From Arthrobacter sp. MA-N2 (GTDB taxonomy: Bacteria; Actinomycetota; Actinomycetes; Actinomycetales; Micrococcaceae), in NCBI RefSeq assembly GCF_000517125.1, contig NZ_KI912156.1, positions 498,290 through 562,289 of the forward strand: a DNA stretch of 64,000 nt, read 5' to 3'. The position numbers and the translations under genes were made by a program. Below are positions 28,497 through 36,824 of the stretch, piece after piece. Numbering within the stretch: position 1 is the first letter of the stretch; the number at the start of each line of letters is the position of its first letter. The notes below the pieces were generated by a model. The model was not told the DNA's origin. It was given only the letters and a program-made list of their open reading frames with translations, and did no database searches.

Positions 28497-30181
28497 GGGG
28501 ACACCACACAGCTTGGAACCGGTGTGGACGTGGGTGACGCCGTGGGCGCATTCGAAGGACTTGGGCTCGCCGGCGCGGGACTTGCCGTGCCGCTCGGGCT
28601 TGCCGTTGGCCTGGGTGTGGCTGTGGGGCAATTGCTTGGTAGGCCGGTAGTGCCCCGGTCCTGCAGGCTTTTCACAATCTGCTGGGCATCGGCGAGATCG
28701 CGGGCCGGGACGGTCTGGCGAACACTCTGTTGAGTGAATTCAGGCAAGGAGTCCATGCGAATGCTGGTCACGGCCTCCACCTTCGAGAGCTGGAACGGGC
28801 CGAGGCTCTGCGAAATACCATTGAAGATCGCCACATGCTGCTCGTATTCACCCACGTAGTAGCGAGTCTGGGTCCATGCGTAACCGAGCCATAGCCCGGC
28901 AACCACAAAAATGGCCAAGACCGCAGCGATCGCGGGCGTCAACCAGCGCCGGTTGCGGGTGACAAGCTGCACCGGATCCTGGCGGTCCTGTTCAGCCTTA
29001 TGGGTCAGCACGGTGGCAGCGCGCCGTGCGACGCTGCGTCCGGCCACTGTGGGGATGGACCCTGTTTCCGCCGCAGTAGCCGCGGCGCCGACCAATTCGT
29101 GCGGACGGCTCGAGAGTTCTTCGCGAAGGATTTCCGCAGACAGATGTTCGCCCAAGTGCGGGTCTGTTGCGGTCGGCGGTTCAGAGGTGCCGCCTGGTGT
29201 TGCCGGACCCGCCGCCTCTGGGACCTTGGCCGCGTCGGAGGGGCCGGCGTCGGGCGCTGTTTTGTTTGGCGTTATCGCCGGATTGCCTGTTTTGCCTGCG
29301 GGGCCGGACTCTTTATCCTCAGACGCGGTCTTTTCGGCTGACGGTGTTTTCGACGGGACGGTCGGCACCGGATTGACGACGTCGACGGCGGCCGTGCTGA
29401 GCTCGTCCCCAGCGGTTGCTTCCACGATTTCCAGGAGCACCACGGTGACGTTGTCCGGAGCCCCGTTGGCGAGTGTGAGCTCAATGAGGAGGTCGGCGCA
29501 TTCTGCGAGGTCCTTGGTTTCGCGGACCACCTGCTCCACCACCGGGCCTTGGACATAATTCAGGCCGTCGGAGCAGACGAGCCAGCGTTCGCCGGGTTCG
29601 ACGTCGAGCTCGTCCAAGTCAAGTTCAGGGCTGGCGTCCACGTCGCCCAGAACGCGCATGAGGACGTTCTTGTGCGGGTGGGTTTCGGCTTCCTCAGGGC
29701 GCAGCCGGCCTTCATCGATCAACCTCTGCACGAAAGTGTGGTCCACGCTGATTTGCTCGAACTTGCCATCGCGCAGGCGGTATGCACGGGAATCGCCGAT
29801 GTGCGCGAAGTGCAGTCGCCTGCCTTCGAGCAGCAGGGCCGTGACCGTTGTGCCCATTCCTGCGAGCTTCGGGTCCACGTGGACAAGCTCTGAGAGGAGG
29901 GAATTGGCAGTCTGGATTTCGTCGGCCAGGACAGTTTCCGCCCCGTCCGGGTATGCATCGTGATCAAGGTGGATCATGTCCAGCACGGTGGATGCCGAGG
30001 CGACGTCTCCGCCCGCGTGCCCGCCCATTCCGTCCGCAACGACGGCAAGGTGGCGGCCGACATAGGCGGAATCGTCGTTCTTCGAGCGGACACGCCCGAC
30101 GTCGGACCGCGCCGCGTAATGCATGATCAGGGGCGGCTCCGGAGGCAGCGCCTTGCCCTCGGAGGGCTGGGGGGAAGCCAT
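28493..30181 (-). CDS. pstP: PP2C-family serine/threonine phosphatase PstP
   Basis: A 562-residue phosphatase that reverses PknA/PknB phosphorylation. Metal-binding motifs are KNDDSAYV, VVADGMGGHAGGD, AHIGDSRAY and VCSDGL within residues 20-255. An Ala/Pro/Thr linker, one membrane helix (LTPAIAAVLAIFVVAGLWLGY) and an extracellular region with a Pro/Ser/Thr-rich end follow. It starts three bases after the fhaB stop. Confidence 0.93.
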   Translation of the reverse strand: MASPQPSEGKALPPEPPLIMHYAARSDVGRVRSKNDDSAYVGRHLAVVADGMGGHAGGDVASASTVLDMIHLDHDAYPDGAETVLADEIQTANSLLSELVHVDPKLAGMGTTVTALLLEGRRLHFAHIGDSRAYRLRDGKFEQISVDHTFVQRLIDEGRLRPEEAETHPHKNVLMRVLGDVDASPELDLDELDVEPGERWLVCSDGLNYVQGPVVEQVVRETKDLAECADLLIELTLANGAPDNVTVVLLEIVEATAGDELSTAAVDVVNPVPTVPSKTPSAEKTASEDKESGPAGKTGNPAITPNKTAPDAGPSDAAKVPEAAGPATPGGTSEPPTATDPHLGEHLSAEILREELSSRPHELVGAAATAAETGSIPTVAGRSVARRAATVLTHKAEQDRQDPVQLVTRNRRWLTPAIAAVLAIFVVAGLWLGYAWTQTRYYVGEYEQHVAIFNGISQSLGPFQLSKVEAVTSIRMDSLPEFTQQSVRQTVPARDLADAQQIVKSLQDRGTTGLPSNCPTATPRPTASPSGTASPAPASPSPSNAPTASPTSTPVPSCVVSP

Positions 30182-30184
30182 GGG

Positions 30185-30676
30185 CTACGGCCTCAATTCG
30201 ATGACCGTCTTGCCGATCCTCACGGGGACGCCAAGCTCCACCGGCAGGGCGCGGGTCAGTTGCTGGTCGGCGAGATAGGTGCCGTTGGTGGAGCCTAGAT
30301 CTTCGATGAACCACCGGCTGCCTTGGGGAAACAAGCGCGCATGCCGGCCCGAAGCGTAATCATCTTCCAGGACAAGCGTGGCTTCTTGGGCGCGGCCCAA
30401 GAGGATGGGGCTGGCCGCCAAAGGAAGCGTGGTCCCCTTCAGCGGACCCTCGACGACGACGAGTTGGCGGGCCTGCTGCTTCACTGGTTGGGGCGGTGCA
30501 GGGGCGAGTTCCGGATGCTTGCGTACTTCGCGCGCCGTCGGCGTTCCCATGGCTGCTTTGCGGCCGATCACGAGATCACGGCGCATGGTCGAGACGATGC
30601 TGAAGATCAGTACCCAAAGCAGCAGGAGGAAGCCGAAACGGAGCGCTGTGATGGTGAGTTCGCTGATGTCGCTCAC
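30185..30676 (-). CDS. fhaB: FhaB/FipA, FHA-domain membrane protein
   Basis: A 163-residue protein: one N-terminal membrane helix (FGFLLLLWVLIFSIVS), a Pro/Gln linker and a C-terminal FHA domain (GRAQ, SGRHARLF, EDLGSTNGTYL) that binds phosphothreonine. In mycobacteria FipA links PknA signalling to FtsZ and FtsQ. Start and stop overlap or abut the neighbours in the operon. Confidence 0.92.
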   Translation of the reverse strand: MSDISELTITALRFGFLLLLWVLIFSIVSTMRRDLVIGRKAAMGTPTAREVRKHPELAPAPPQPVKQQARQLVVVEGPLKGTTLPLAASPILLGRAQEATLVLEDDYASGRHARLFPQGSRWFIEDLGSTNGTYLADQQLTRALPVELGVPVRIGKTVIELRP

Positions 30677-31416
30677 GGGCGCCCACCAGAGGGCAGGGGA
30701 AGAAGTCTGAAAATGATCTTGGTCCGTCCCATGGTGATGGTGGATCCGTCAGTAAGTTCCACGCTACCGTCCACTTTGTGGCCGTTGACGTAGCTTCCGT
30801 TGGTGGAACCGAGGTCCACGGCGCGGGTCACGCCGTCCACCGTCTGGATTTCAAGGTGCTTGCGTGAGACGCCGGTGTCATCCACCGGGATGTCCGCCTC
30901 GGAGGACCGGCCTAGCACGATCGAAGGTGCGTTAAGGGAATAGCGCTGTCCGCCAATGTCGAGTACAGGCTGGAGCCGTGTGGGTTCACGCCTTGGCGCT
31001 GCGGGGACAACGGGCTTCGGGGCGGCAGGCGCGGCGGTCCCGTTGGATTTCTCGGTGCTGGACGCGATTTCGAAGTGGCCTTCGCGCTGGGCGTCGTCGT
31101 GCTGGAAGGAGATCCGTACCGGACCCTGCAGAATGTAACCTTGGCTGCGCACGTGCTGGATGACGACGTCGCACAACTCTTCGGCCAAGGGCGTTCCCCA
31201 CTCTTGGGCCCGGGCGAAGTCTCCATCGCTCAAATGGACATCGAAGACGTTGGGAACCAACGTGCGGCCGGCAGCGATGGTGATGGACTCGTGGTCCAGT
31301 TCGCGGCGAAGCCTGCTGGCTATCTCCACGGGTTCCACCCGCGCACGCGACCCCGTGGAGAAGACGCCGCGGACGGCCTTTTCGAGGCCACGTTCAACCC
31401 TGTCAAGCAAGCCCAT
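30673..31416 (-). CDS. fhaA: FhaA, DUF3662 and FHA-domain protein
   Basis: A 247-residue cytosolic protein. Residues 1-115 are the DUF3662 domain (MGLLDRVERGLEKAV, then LVPNVFDVHLS), followed by an Ala/Pro linker and a C-terminal FHA domain (VLGRSSEAD, VSRKHLEI, DLGSTNGSYVNG). In mycobacteria FhaA binds phosphorylated MviN and PknB targets. It is the first gene of the minus-strand operon; ATG 31416 has GGAGAAGG in front. It is shorter than the M. tuberculosis protein because the linker is short. Confidence 0.93.
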   Translation of the reverse strand: MGLLDRVERGLEKAVRGVFSTGSRARVEPVEIASRLRRELDHESITIAAGRTLVPNVFDVHLSDGDFARAQEWGTPLAEELCDVVIQHVRSQGYILQGPVRISFQHDDAQREGHFEIASSTEKSNGTAAPAAPKPVVPAAPRREPTRLQPVLDIGGQRYSLNAPSIVLGRSSEADIPVDDTGVSRKHLEIQTVDGVTRAVDLGSTNGSYVNGHKVDGSVELTDGSTITMGRTKIIFRLLPLPSGGRP

Positions 31417-31777
31417 GGTCCTTCTCCTTCCGTTTCGGTGACCCTGCAGTACGAATAGCCGCGACGCATCCTTGCAGTGGCCGCAGCGCACGCAAAGAGC
31501 CTGTCCTCAACCCCGATACTACTGGGCAAGACTGTGAATGGTCTTATTCCACAACGCCCGGAACGCCGGAAAAGTTCGCCGGCTCGTCTGACTTCACCGC
31601 CTCTCGTGAGCGATTTCTGCAGTGCGCAGCGAGGTGGCGATCCAGCAATTCCCGGGGTTTCACGCTCCTGTTCTTAGTCGATTGGTGTTTTCAAGTCCTT
31701 GTCCGTTATGCTTGATCTCGCTGCTTTCGCAGGGGTGAGTCCGGGGAATCCTGGTACAGCCTGGCGAAAGAAGTTGC
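31417..31777. other. Non-coding gap between fhaA and tRNA-Leu
   Basis: No gene is seen in these 361 bases. They should hold the operon promoter of fhaA on the minus strand, not located with confidence, and the tRNA-Leu promoter on the plus strand. For the latter, TTGGTG (31682-31687) and TATGCT (31707-31712), 19 bases apart, are weak candidates. Confidence 0.5.
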
Positions 31778-31860
31778 GCGCGAGTGGCGGAACGGCAGAC
31801 GCGCTGGCTTCAGGTGCCAGTATCCGAAAGGGTGTGGGGGTTCAAATCCCCCCTCGCGCA
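31778..31860 (+). tRNA. tRNA-Leu (CAG)
   Basis: An 83-base class II tRNA. Acceptor GCGCGAG (31778-31784) pairs with CTCGCGC (31853-31859), discriminator A31860. The anticodon stem is CTGGC/GCCAG, loop TTCAGGT, anticodon CAG at 31811-31813. A variable arm follows, and the T arm has GGTTCAAATCC. CCA is not encoded. leuT follows fhaA in M. tuberculosis as well. Confidence 0.97.
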
Positions 31861-31868
31861 CGCATTTG

Positions 31869-31906
31869 AGAGGAACCCCGGTCTTTTGACCGGGGTTCCT
31901 CTGTTT
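31869..31906 (+). terminator. Terminator after tRNA-Leu
   Basis: A perfect 15-bp stem (31869-31883 with 31888-31902) with a TTTT loop is followed by GTTT. It begins eight bases after the tRNA. Confidence 0.88.
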
Positions 31907-31910
31907 AACC

Positions 31911-31976
31911 CCCAACTAACTCGCACTTGTTGTCGTTTTGGCGGTTCATAACGACGTTAAGTGCGAGTTAGTTGGG
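31911..31976. repeat. Palindromic repeat, copy 1
   Basis: Outer arms CCCAACTAACTCGCACTT (31911-31928) and its exact complement (31959-31976) enclose inner arms GTCGTT (31932-31937) and AACGAC (31950-31955). It is the most perfect of three related copies in the window (others at 40162 and 44725). It lies between the tRNA-Leu terminator and the stop of the convergent TetR gene, which abuts it. Confidence 0.85.
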
Positions 31977-32651
31977 CTACACCCTTAGCGCCCCGAGCCC
32001 GGTGATCAAGGCATCCAAGCCCAGGCTGAATGCCAGATCGGCGGTGGAGTTATTCCCCTCGGATCCAAGGCTGCGGACCGCGGAGGTGAAGTGCGGCGTC
32101 GAGTCTGCCAGCTTGCCGGAGTCGAAAATGTCCGCCGGTGCGTTCGCGTCGAAAGCAGCCCCGAAAATGTAGGCCTCGAGGGCGACGATGCTCGGGATGA
32201 TTTGCTGCTCCGGGAAACCGGCGCGGAGGAAGCCCTTAGTCACGGCTTCGTACATTCCGAGGGTCTGTGGCGCGTCCGTGACCGGAAGGACTGCGATCAC
32301 GGAGATTAAAGGAGTGTGCCTGGCGAAGATGCCACGGTAGGAATACGCCCACTGCCGGACGGCGTCCTCCCAAGGCAACGTGCCGAAGCCGCCGTAGTCC
32401 ACTTTGGACATCAGGTCCTCTTCAACCAGCTTGAGGACCTCATCTTTGGAGGACACATGGTTGTAAAGGGCCGACGGCGCCACGCCCAGGGAGCGGGCGA
32501 GTGCGGCCATGGTGAGGCCGTCGTAGCCCTTCTTGCTGATCAGTTCCAAGGCGGCTGCAGTGATGCCGTACTGGTCCAGGATCGCCGCCATTGGCCGGCC
32601 CGCCCTGCGGCGCGCTTTGGTCTCCCCGGGAACAGGGGTGGGTGCGGGCAT
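31977..32651 (-). CDS. TetR-family transcriptional regulator
   Basis: A 224-residue regulator. The helix-turn-helix is at residues 35-75 (LTMAALARSLGVAPSALYNHVSSKDEVL). The C-terminal ligand domain includes HTPLISVIAVLP and a TetR_C-like GLDALITGLGAL end. ATG 32651 follows AAAGG; the longer frame upstream would run into the operator. It is divergent from the amine oxidase and very likely represses it and itself through the palindrome at 32733. Confidence 0.87.
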   Translation of the reverse strand: MPAPTPVPGETKARRRAGRPMAAILDQYGITAAALELISKKGYDGLTMAALARSLGVAPSALYNHVSSKDEVLKLVEEDLMSKVDYGGFGTLPWEDAVRQWAYSYRGIFARHTPLISVIAVLPVTDAPQTLGMYEAVTKGFLRAGFPEQQIIPSIVALEAYIFGAAFDANAPADIFDSGKLADSTPHFTSAVRSLGSEGNNSTADLAFSLGLDALITGLGALRV

Positions 32652-32732
32652 CGCGGACCTTTCTGGAGGCTGTGTCCTCAGCATTATTCCACCGGGGTCT
32701 TCACAGCCGGGGCCACGCCGGTTACAGTTGAG

Positions 32733-32755
32733 ATAAATGAACGTCATTCATTTAT
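32733..32755. promoter_or_regulatory. Probable TetR operator
   Basis: Half-sites ATAAATGAA (32733-32741) and TTCATTTAT (32747-32755) are perfect complements around CGTCA. The AT-rich palindrome stands out in GC-rich DNA and lies between the divergent TetR and amine oxidase starts, 37 bases before the oxidase start. Binding is inferred. Confidence 0.75.
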
Positions 32756-32791
32756 TGGTCAGCCAACGGGGGCGGCCACAGAAAGGACATC

Positions 32792-34192
32792 ATGTTGAAT
32801 CTTGATCGCGACGTCGTCATTGTCGGTGCTGGTCCGTCGGGGCTGACGGCCGCACGCGAATTGAAGAAGGCCGGACTCAGCGTGGCCGTGCTCGAAGCGC
32901 GCGACCGCGTCGGAGGCCGCACCTGGACCGACACCATTGACGGAGCCATGCTGGAAATCGGTGGACAATGGGTGTCCCCGGATCAGTCCGCCCTGATGGG
33001 ACTCTTGGACGAATTGGGCTTGAAGATGTACTCCCGCTACCGCGATGGAGAGTCTGTCTACTTGGCGCCGGATGGCCACCGCACCCGCTACACCGGGGCT
33101 TCCTTCCCGGTCAGCGAGACCACCGCAGCCGAGATGGACAAGCTTACGGCCATCCTGGACGGGCTCGCTGCCGAGATCGGCCCGGAGGAGCCCTGGGCCC
33201 ACCCCAAGGCCCGCGAACTGGACACCATCTCCTTCCACCACTGGTTGCGACAGAACTCCACGGACGAGGAAGCATGCAACAACATCGGCCTCTTCATCGC
33301 CGGAGGCATGCTCACCAAGCCCGCCCACGCCTTCTCGGCGCTGCAGGCCGTACTGATGGCGGCTTCGGCAGGTTCCTTCTCCAACCTCACCGACGAAGAC
33401 TTCATCCTGGACAAGCGGGTTATCGGCGGCATGCAGCAGGTCTCCCTGCTGATCGCCGCTGAATTGGGCGACGACGTCGTACTTAACAGTCCCGTCCGAA
33501 CCATCAACTGGGAGCCAGCTCGGGGAGAGGGCGAAGGCCACCGCGTCACGGTCGAGTCCGAGTGCGCCATCGTCAATGCGCGATTCGTCATCATGGCGGT
33601 CCCGCCGAACCTGTATTCCCGGGTGTCCTTCAACCCGCCGCTGCCGCGCCGCCAACACCAGATGCACCAGCACCAGTCCCTGGGCCTGGTCATCAAGGTC
33701 CACGCTGTGTACAGCACGCCGTTCTGGCGCGAAGACGGCCTGTCCGGTACGGGCTTCGGTGCGGACGCCTTGGTCCAGGAGGTTTACGACAACACCAACC
33801 ATGGAGATACCCGCGGCACCTTGGTGGGTTTCGTGTCCGACGAAAAGGCCGATGCCGTCTTCGAACTCAGCGCCGAGGAGCGCAAGAAAGCCATCCTTGA
33901 GTCCATCGCGAACTTCCTGGGCGAGAGGGCCCTGGATGCCGAGGTCTACTACGAATCCGATTGGGGCTCCGAGGAATGGACCCGCGGCGCCTACGCGGCC
34001 AGCTACGACCTGGGCGGCTTGCACCGCTACGGCAAGGACCAGCACGCCAACGTGGGGCCCATTTACTGGTCGTCCTCCGACCTCGCTGCGGAAGGCTACC
34101 AGCATGTGGATGGAGCAGTCCGCATGGGCCTGGGAACGGCCGCCAGGATCGTCACCGCCAACAACCGCGTAGCCACCGTGCCGGTCTCCTAG
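32792..34192 (+). CDS. Flavin monoamine oxidase, probably putrescine oxidase
   Basis: A 466-residue FAD amine oxidase. The dinucleotide fold starts at VVIVGAGPSGLTAARELKK, followed by VLEARDRVGGRTWT and GGQWVSPDQ; the C-terminal flavin segment is AAEGYQHVDGAVRMG. It should oxidise a primary amine or polyamine to an aldehyde, with release of hydrogen peroxide and ammonia. Putrescine is favoured because actinobacterial putrescine oxidases share the HVDGAVRMG type of ending and are often next to a TetR gene (recalled, not verified). No signal peptide. AGAAAGGA precedes ATG 32792. Confidence 0.85.
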   Translation: MLNLDRDVVIVGAGPSGLTAARELKKAGLSVAVLEARDRVGGRTWTDTIDGAMLEIGGQWVSPDQSALMGLLDELGLKMYSRYRDGESVYLAPDGHRTRYTGASFPVSETTAAEMDKLTAILDGLAAEIGPEEPWAHPKARELDTISFHHWLRQNSTDEEACNNIGLFIAGGMLTKPAHAFSALQAVLMAASAGSFSNLTDEDFILDKRVIGGMQQVSLLIAAELGDDVVLNSPVRTINWEPARGEGEGHRVTVESECAIVNARFVIMAVPPNLYSRVSFNPPLPRRQHQMHQHQSLGLVIKVHAVYSTPFWREDGLSGTGFGADALVQEVYDNTNHGDTRGTLVGFVSDEKADAVFELSAEERKKAILESIANFLGERALDAEVYYESDWGSEEWTRGAYAASYDLGGLHRYGKDQHANVGPIYWSSSDLAAEGYQHVDGAVRMGLGTAARIVTANNRVATVPVS

Positions 34193-34212
34193 GAACAGGT
34201 ACCAATCCACAC

Positions 34213-34257
34213 GTGAGGTCTCGCCTCTTTCACCGGATGAAAGGGGCGGGACCTCAC
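34213..34257. terminator. Bidirectional terminator hairpin
   Basis: GTGAGGTC (34213-34220) pairs with GACCTCAC (34250-34257), and inner segments CTTTCA and TGAAAG extend the stem. It lies between the convergent oxidase and membrane-protein genes, followed by TTCTGG. Confidence 0.75.
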
Positions 34258-34273
34258 TTCTGGAAGCCGCGGC

Positions 34274-34930
34274 CTACGGTGCCGAAACGCCTGCTGCCGC
34301 TTCAGCTTCGGCCATCGCGGCGTCCAGCAGCTCGACGGCGCGCGGATAGTCTGTCCCAGCGGTGATCCGGCAGCGTTGCGCTTCCTGGAGAGCCCGGACC
34401 AAGGCAGCGGTTTGCGGAATGTTGACGTCGCTCATGCCGGGGAAGTCGATACCCCTGGCAGGGTCCAGCTCGTACTTTTGCCAGCGGGCCAAGATGGCGT
34501 CATGACGCGCTGCGGCGTCCGCGAACCCCGCTCGGTTTTCGGGCTTGCTTTGACGCTTCCGCTCCAACTTCCGGCCGACTGAGAAGGCCGCAAGGGCGGC
34601 ACCGATGCCCAGGAAGAGCATCAAAAGTCCGACGGCGGGCGAGGCCAATGCGGGAATGACGATTGCCGGGACAATCACCACGAGTCCGGCGAAGACGTTC
34701 CAGAAGATGGCGTCGGGCTCTTTGACGAGGTCACGGTTGCGGTGGCCGAGCGGATCGCGCAGGGGGACATGTCCACTTTCGGCACTTCTTTGGACGACGC
34801 CTTTGCTGACGGCATGGACCGTCAATGCAACAGCGCACATGATGAGGATTGCCCATAGGGCGATCTCCCAGACCGTCAGCTGGACTCCAGTTGTGGCGGG
34901 CAATCGGACCACCTCCACGCGAATGCGCAC
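34274..34930 (-). CDS. Membrane protein of unknown function
   Basis: A 218-residue protein with three hydrophobic helices (IALWAILIMCAVALTVHAV, then WNVFAGLVVIVPAIVIPAL, and GLLMLFLGIGAALAAFSVG), followed by a basic turn and a soluble, Ala/Glu-rich C-terminal half (residues 125-218) with HDAILARWQKYELDPARGID. I do not recognise a named family. It is preceded on the same strand by DUF5997 at a 49-base distance. Confidence 0.7.
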   Translation of the reverse strand: MRIRVEVVRLPATTGVQLTVWEIALWAILIMCAVALTVHAVSKGVVQRSAESGHVPLRDPLGHRNRDLVKEPDAIFWNVFAGLVVIVPAIVIPALASPAVGLLMLFLGIGAALAAFSVGRKLERKRQSKPENRAGFADAAARHDAILARWQKYELDPARGIDFPGMSDVNIPQTAALVRALQEAQRCRITAGTDYPRAVELLDAAMAEAEAAAGVSAP

Positions 34931-34979
34931 GCTTCACCTTCAGTATGCGCTGAGCAAAGCGTGGAGGCGAGTGGTGGGA

Positions 34980-35429
34980 CTAGGCGTGGTCCCGCTTGGA
35001 TGCCTTGGGTGCGTCCCGCTTTGCCGAGGCGTTCGTCTTCGCTTCCTTGGTGGCTTCCTTCTTGGTGGCTTCTTCCTTGATGCGCTTCGCCTCGGAGCGG
35101 ACGGCTGCATGGGTGGCGCGCTCGACGACGAGCCACTGCGGGGGAGCTGCTAGCAGCTCGGTGATTTCCGCCGTCGTCAGGGGCTCGGTGATGCCGCCGC
35201 GGGCGAGCCCGCTGATGGAGATGTTCAGCTTCTGGGCCACCACGGGACGCGGGTGCGGACCCGTCCTGCGGAGTTCGGCGAGCCACTCCGGCGCGTTGGC
35301 CTGGAGCTCGGCGAAATCGGCGCGGGTGATTTCCGAATCCTGGAACTCCTGGGGTGTTGCGGGCAGGTAGATGCCAAGTTTCTTGGCAACGGTGGCCGGC
35401 TTCATGGACTGGGAGTTTGCAGAGGTCAT
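34980..35429 (-). CDS. DUF5997 family protein
   Basis: A protein of about 149 residues. The N-terminal SMKPATVAKKLGIYLPATP, then DSEITRADFAELQANAPEWL and PRPVVAQKLNISISGLARGG, match the actinobacterial DUF5997 family as I recall it. The last 40 residues are a Lys/Ala/Glu-rich basic tail. The repeated look of two KLxIxxxGLA-like segments suggests DNA or RNA contact, but no function is known. GTG at 35450 is an alternative start. It is divergent from the molybdate operon. Confidence 0.75.
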   Translation of the reverse strand: MTSANSQSMKPATVAKKLGIYLPATPQEFQDSEITRADFAELQANAPEWLAELRRTGPHPRPVVAQKLNISISGLARGGITEPLTTAEITELLAAPPQWLVVERATHAAVRSEAKRIKEEATKKEATKEAKTNASAKRDAPKASKRDHA

Positions 35430-35534
35430 GGTTCTAAGGGTATCCGCCACCGCGGGGAAGTGGCACAGCGGCGGACGTTCGGCGGCGGCCGGGGTTCCGT
35501 CCCTTGGGTGGCCAAGCGACCCACCCGCGGACCG

Positions 35535-35581
35535 TCATATACGGTTTTGCGGTTAATAGTTCTCGTTTAAAACGCATATGA
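35535..35581. promoter_or_regulatory. Inverted repeat upstream of the molybdate operon
   Basis: TCATATACG (35535-35543) and CGCATATGA (35573-35581) are inverted copies (one mismatch) 29 bases apart, ending 17 bases before the Mop-type regulator start. The ATATACG core recalls ModE boxes. It may be the binding site of the downstream regulator; this is inference. Confidence 0.45.
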
Positions 35582-35598
35582 GGTTCTAGGATGGATTC

Positions 35599-36009
35599 AT
35601 GCCGCATATACGAGTCTCGGAGGCCGCCCGCTTCCTCGGGGTCAGTGACGATACCGTTCGCCGGTGGATTGACCACGGGTCCCTCACGGGGATGAAAGAC
35701 GAGTCTGGTCGGCTGGTAGTGGACGGACTAGAGCTTGCCCATGTGGCTCGTGAGCAGGCAGCGCTGCCCGAGGACCCCACCAACGTTGGCCGCTCAGCCC
35801 GCAACCGCTTCGTTGGCTTGGTCACGGGAATCACCACGGACAAGGTCATGGCCCAGGTAGAGCTCCAATGCGGGCCCTTCCGGGTGGTGTCCCTCATGAG
35901 CAGTGAGGCGGTCCGCGAACTTGGCCTGGAGCTGGGATCCGTGGCTACGGCCGTCGTCAAGGCCACCACCGTCATTGTTGAAACCGCGCAGGGAAAGAGC
36001 ATTACGTGA
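35599..36009 (+). CDS. Helix-turn-helix and TOBE (Mop) molybdate-responsive protein
   Basis: A 136-residue protein. Residues 1-50 are an excisionase/MerR-like helix-turn-helix (IRVSEAARFLGVSDDTVRRW), and residues 66-134 are a TOBE/Mop domain (SARNRFVGLVTGITTDKVMA, then GSVATAVVKATTVIVE) that binds molybdate or tungstate. It likely senses molybdate and controls the operon it heads. Its stop overlaps the modA GTG by four bases. Confidence 0.88.
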   Translation: MPHIRVSEAARFLGVSDDTVRRWIDHGSLTGMKDESGRLVVDGLELAHVAREQAALPEDPTNVGRSARNRFVGLVTGITTDKVMAQVELQCGPFRVVSLMSSEAVRELGLELGSVATAVVKATTVIVETAQGKSIT

Positions 36010-36818
36010 AGATCGCACGCAGGAACTTTGGAGTCTTGTTGGCAGGGGGGAGCTTGCTGGCAGGGCTCGCCGGCTGTGCCGGGACGCCCGGCACTAACGG
36101 AAACAGCGCCGCCAGCACCGCAAGCAGCAGTTCGCCCCAGCTCTCCGGCACCGTCACGGTTTACGCCGCAGCCTCGCTCAAAGCAACGTTCACTGCGCTG
36201 GCCTCGGAATTCGAAGCGAAGAACCCCGGCACCAAAGTGGTCCTCAGTTTTGCTGGATCCTCGGACCTGGTCACGCAGATCACCCAGGGTGCCCCGGCCG
36301 ACGTCTTCGCTTCCGCGGACACCAAGAACATGGGCAAGCTGTCCGACGCTTCCCTCCTGGACGGGAAGGCAACGAACTTCGCCACCAATGTCCTGACCAT
36401 CGCCGTTCCGCCGGCCAATCCGGCGTCGATCTCTTCCTTCGCGGACCTCGTCAAGCCCGGCGTGAAGGTGGTTGTCTGCGCCAGCCAGGTGCCGTGCGGG
36501 GCAGCTGCCCAGAGCGTGGAGAAAGCCACCGGCACCACCCTGAAGCCCGTGAGCGAAGAGTCCTCGGTGACCGACGTCCTGGGCAAGGTGACCTCGGGCG
36601 AGGCCGATGCCGGCCTGGTCTACGTCACCGACGTCAAGAGCGCTGGAGACGAGGTCAAGGGCGTCCCGTTCCCCGAGTCCAGCAATGCGGTCAACACCTA
36701 CCCGATCGCCACGGTGGGAACCAGCAAGCACAAGGACCTTGCCGCGGCCTTCATCAGCTTGGTTACCGGCAGCGAAGGCAAGAAAGTCCTCGGCGACGCA
36801 GGCTTTGGCGTACCGTAG
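36006..36818 (+). CDS. modA: Molybdate ABC transporter substrate-binding lipoprotein
   Basis: A 270-residue lipoprotein. The signal ends with the lipobox LAGC, followed by a Ser/Ala linker. The binding fold starts at VTVYAAASLKATFTALASEF, with SFAGSSDLVTQITQGAPADVF contributing oxyanion contacts and YVTDVKSAGDEV near the C-terminus. It captures molybdate outside the cell for ModBC. GTG 36006 overlaps the regulator stop. Confidence 0.94.
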   Translation: MKIARRNFGVLLAGGSLLAGLAGCAGTPGTNGNSAASTASSSSPQLSGTVTVYAAASLKATFTALASEFEAKNPGTKVVLSFAGSSDLVTQITQGAPADVFASADTKNMGKLSDASLLDGKATNFATNVLTIAVPPANPASISSFADLVKPGVKVVVCASQVPCGAAAQSVEKATGTTLKPVSEESSVTDVLGKVTSGEADAGLVYVTDVKSAGDEVKGVPFPESSNAVNTYPIATVGTSKHKDLAAAFISLVTGSEGKKVLGDAGFGVP

Positions 36819-36824
36819 GCGCTG

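Noticed and set aside
32759..34210. Minus-strand open frame of 483 codons across the amine oxidase
   Set aside because: It is a shadow of a gene with clear flavin-binding motifs on the plus strand.
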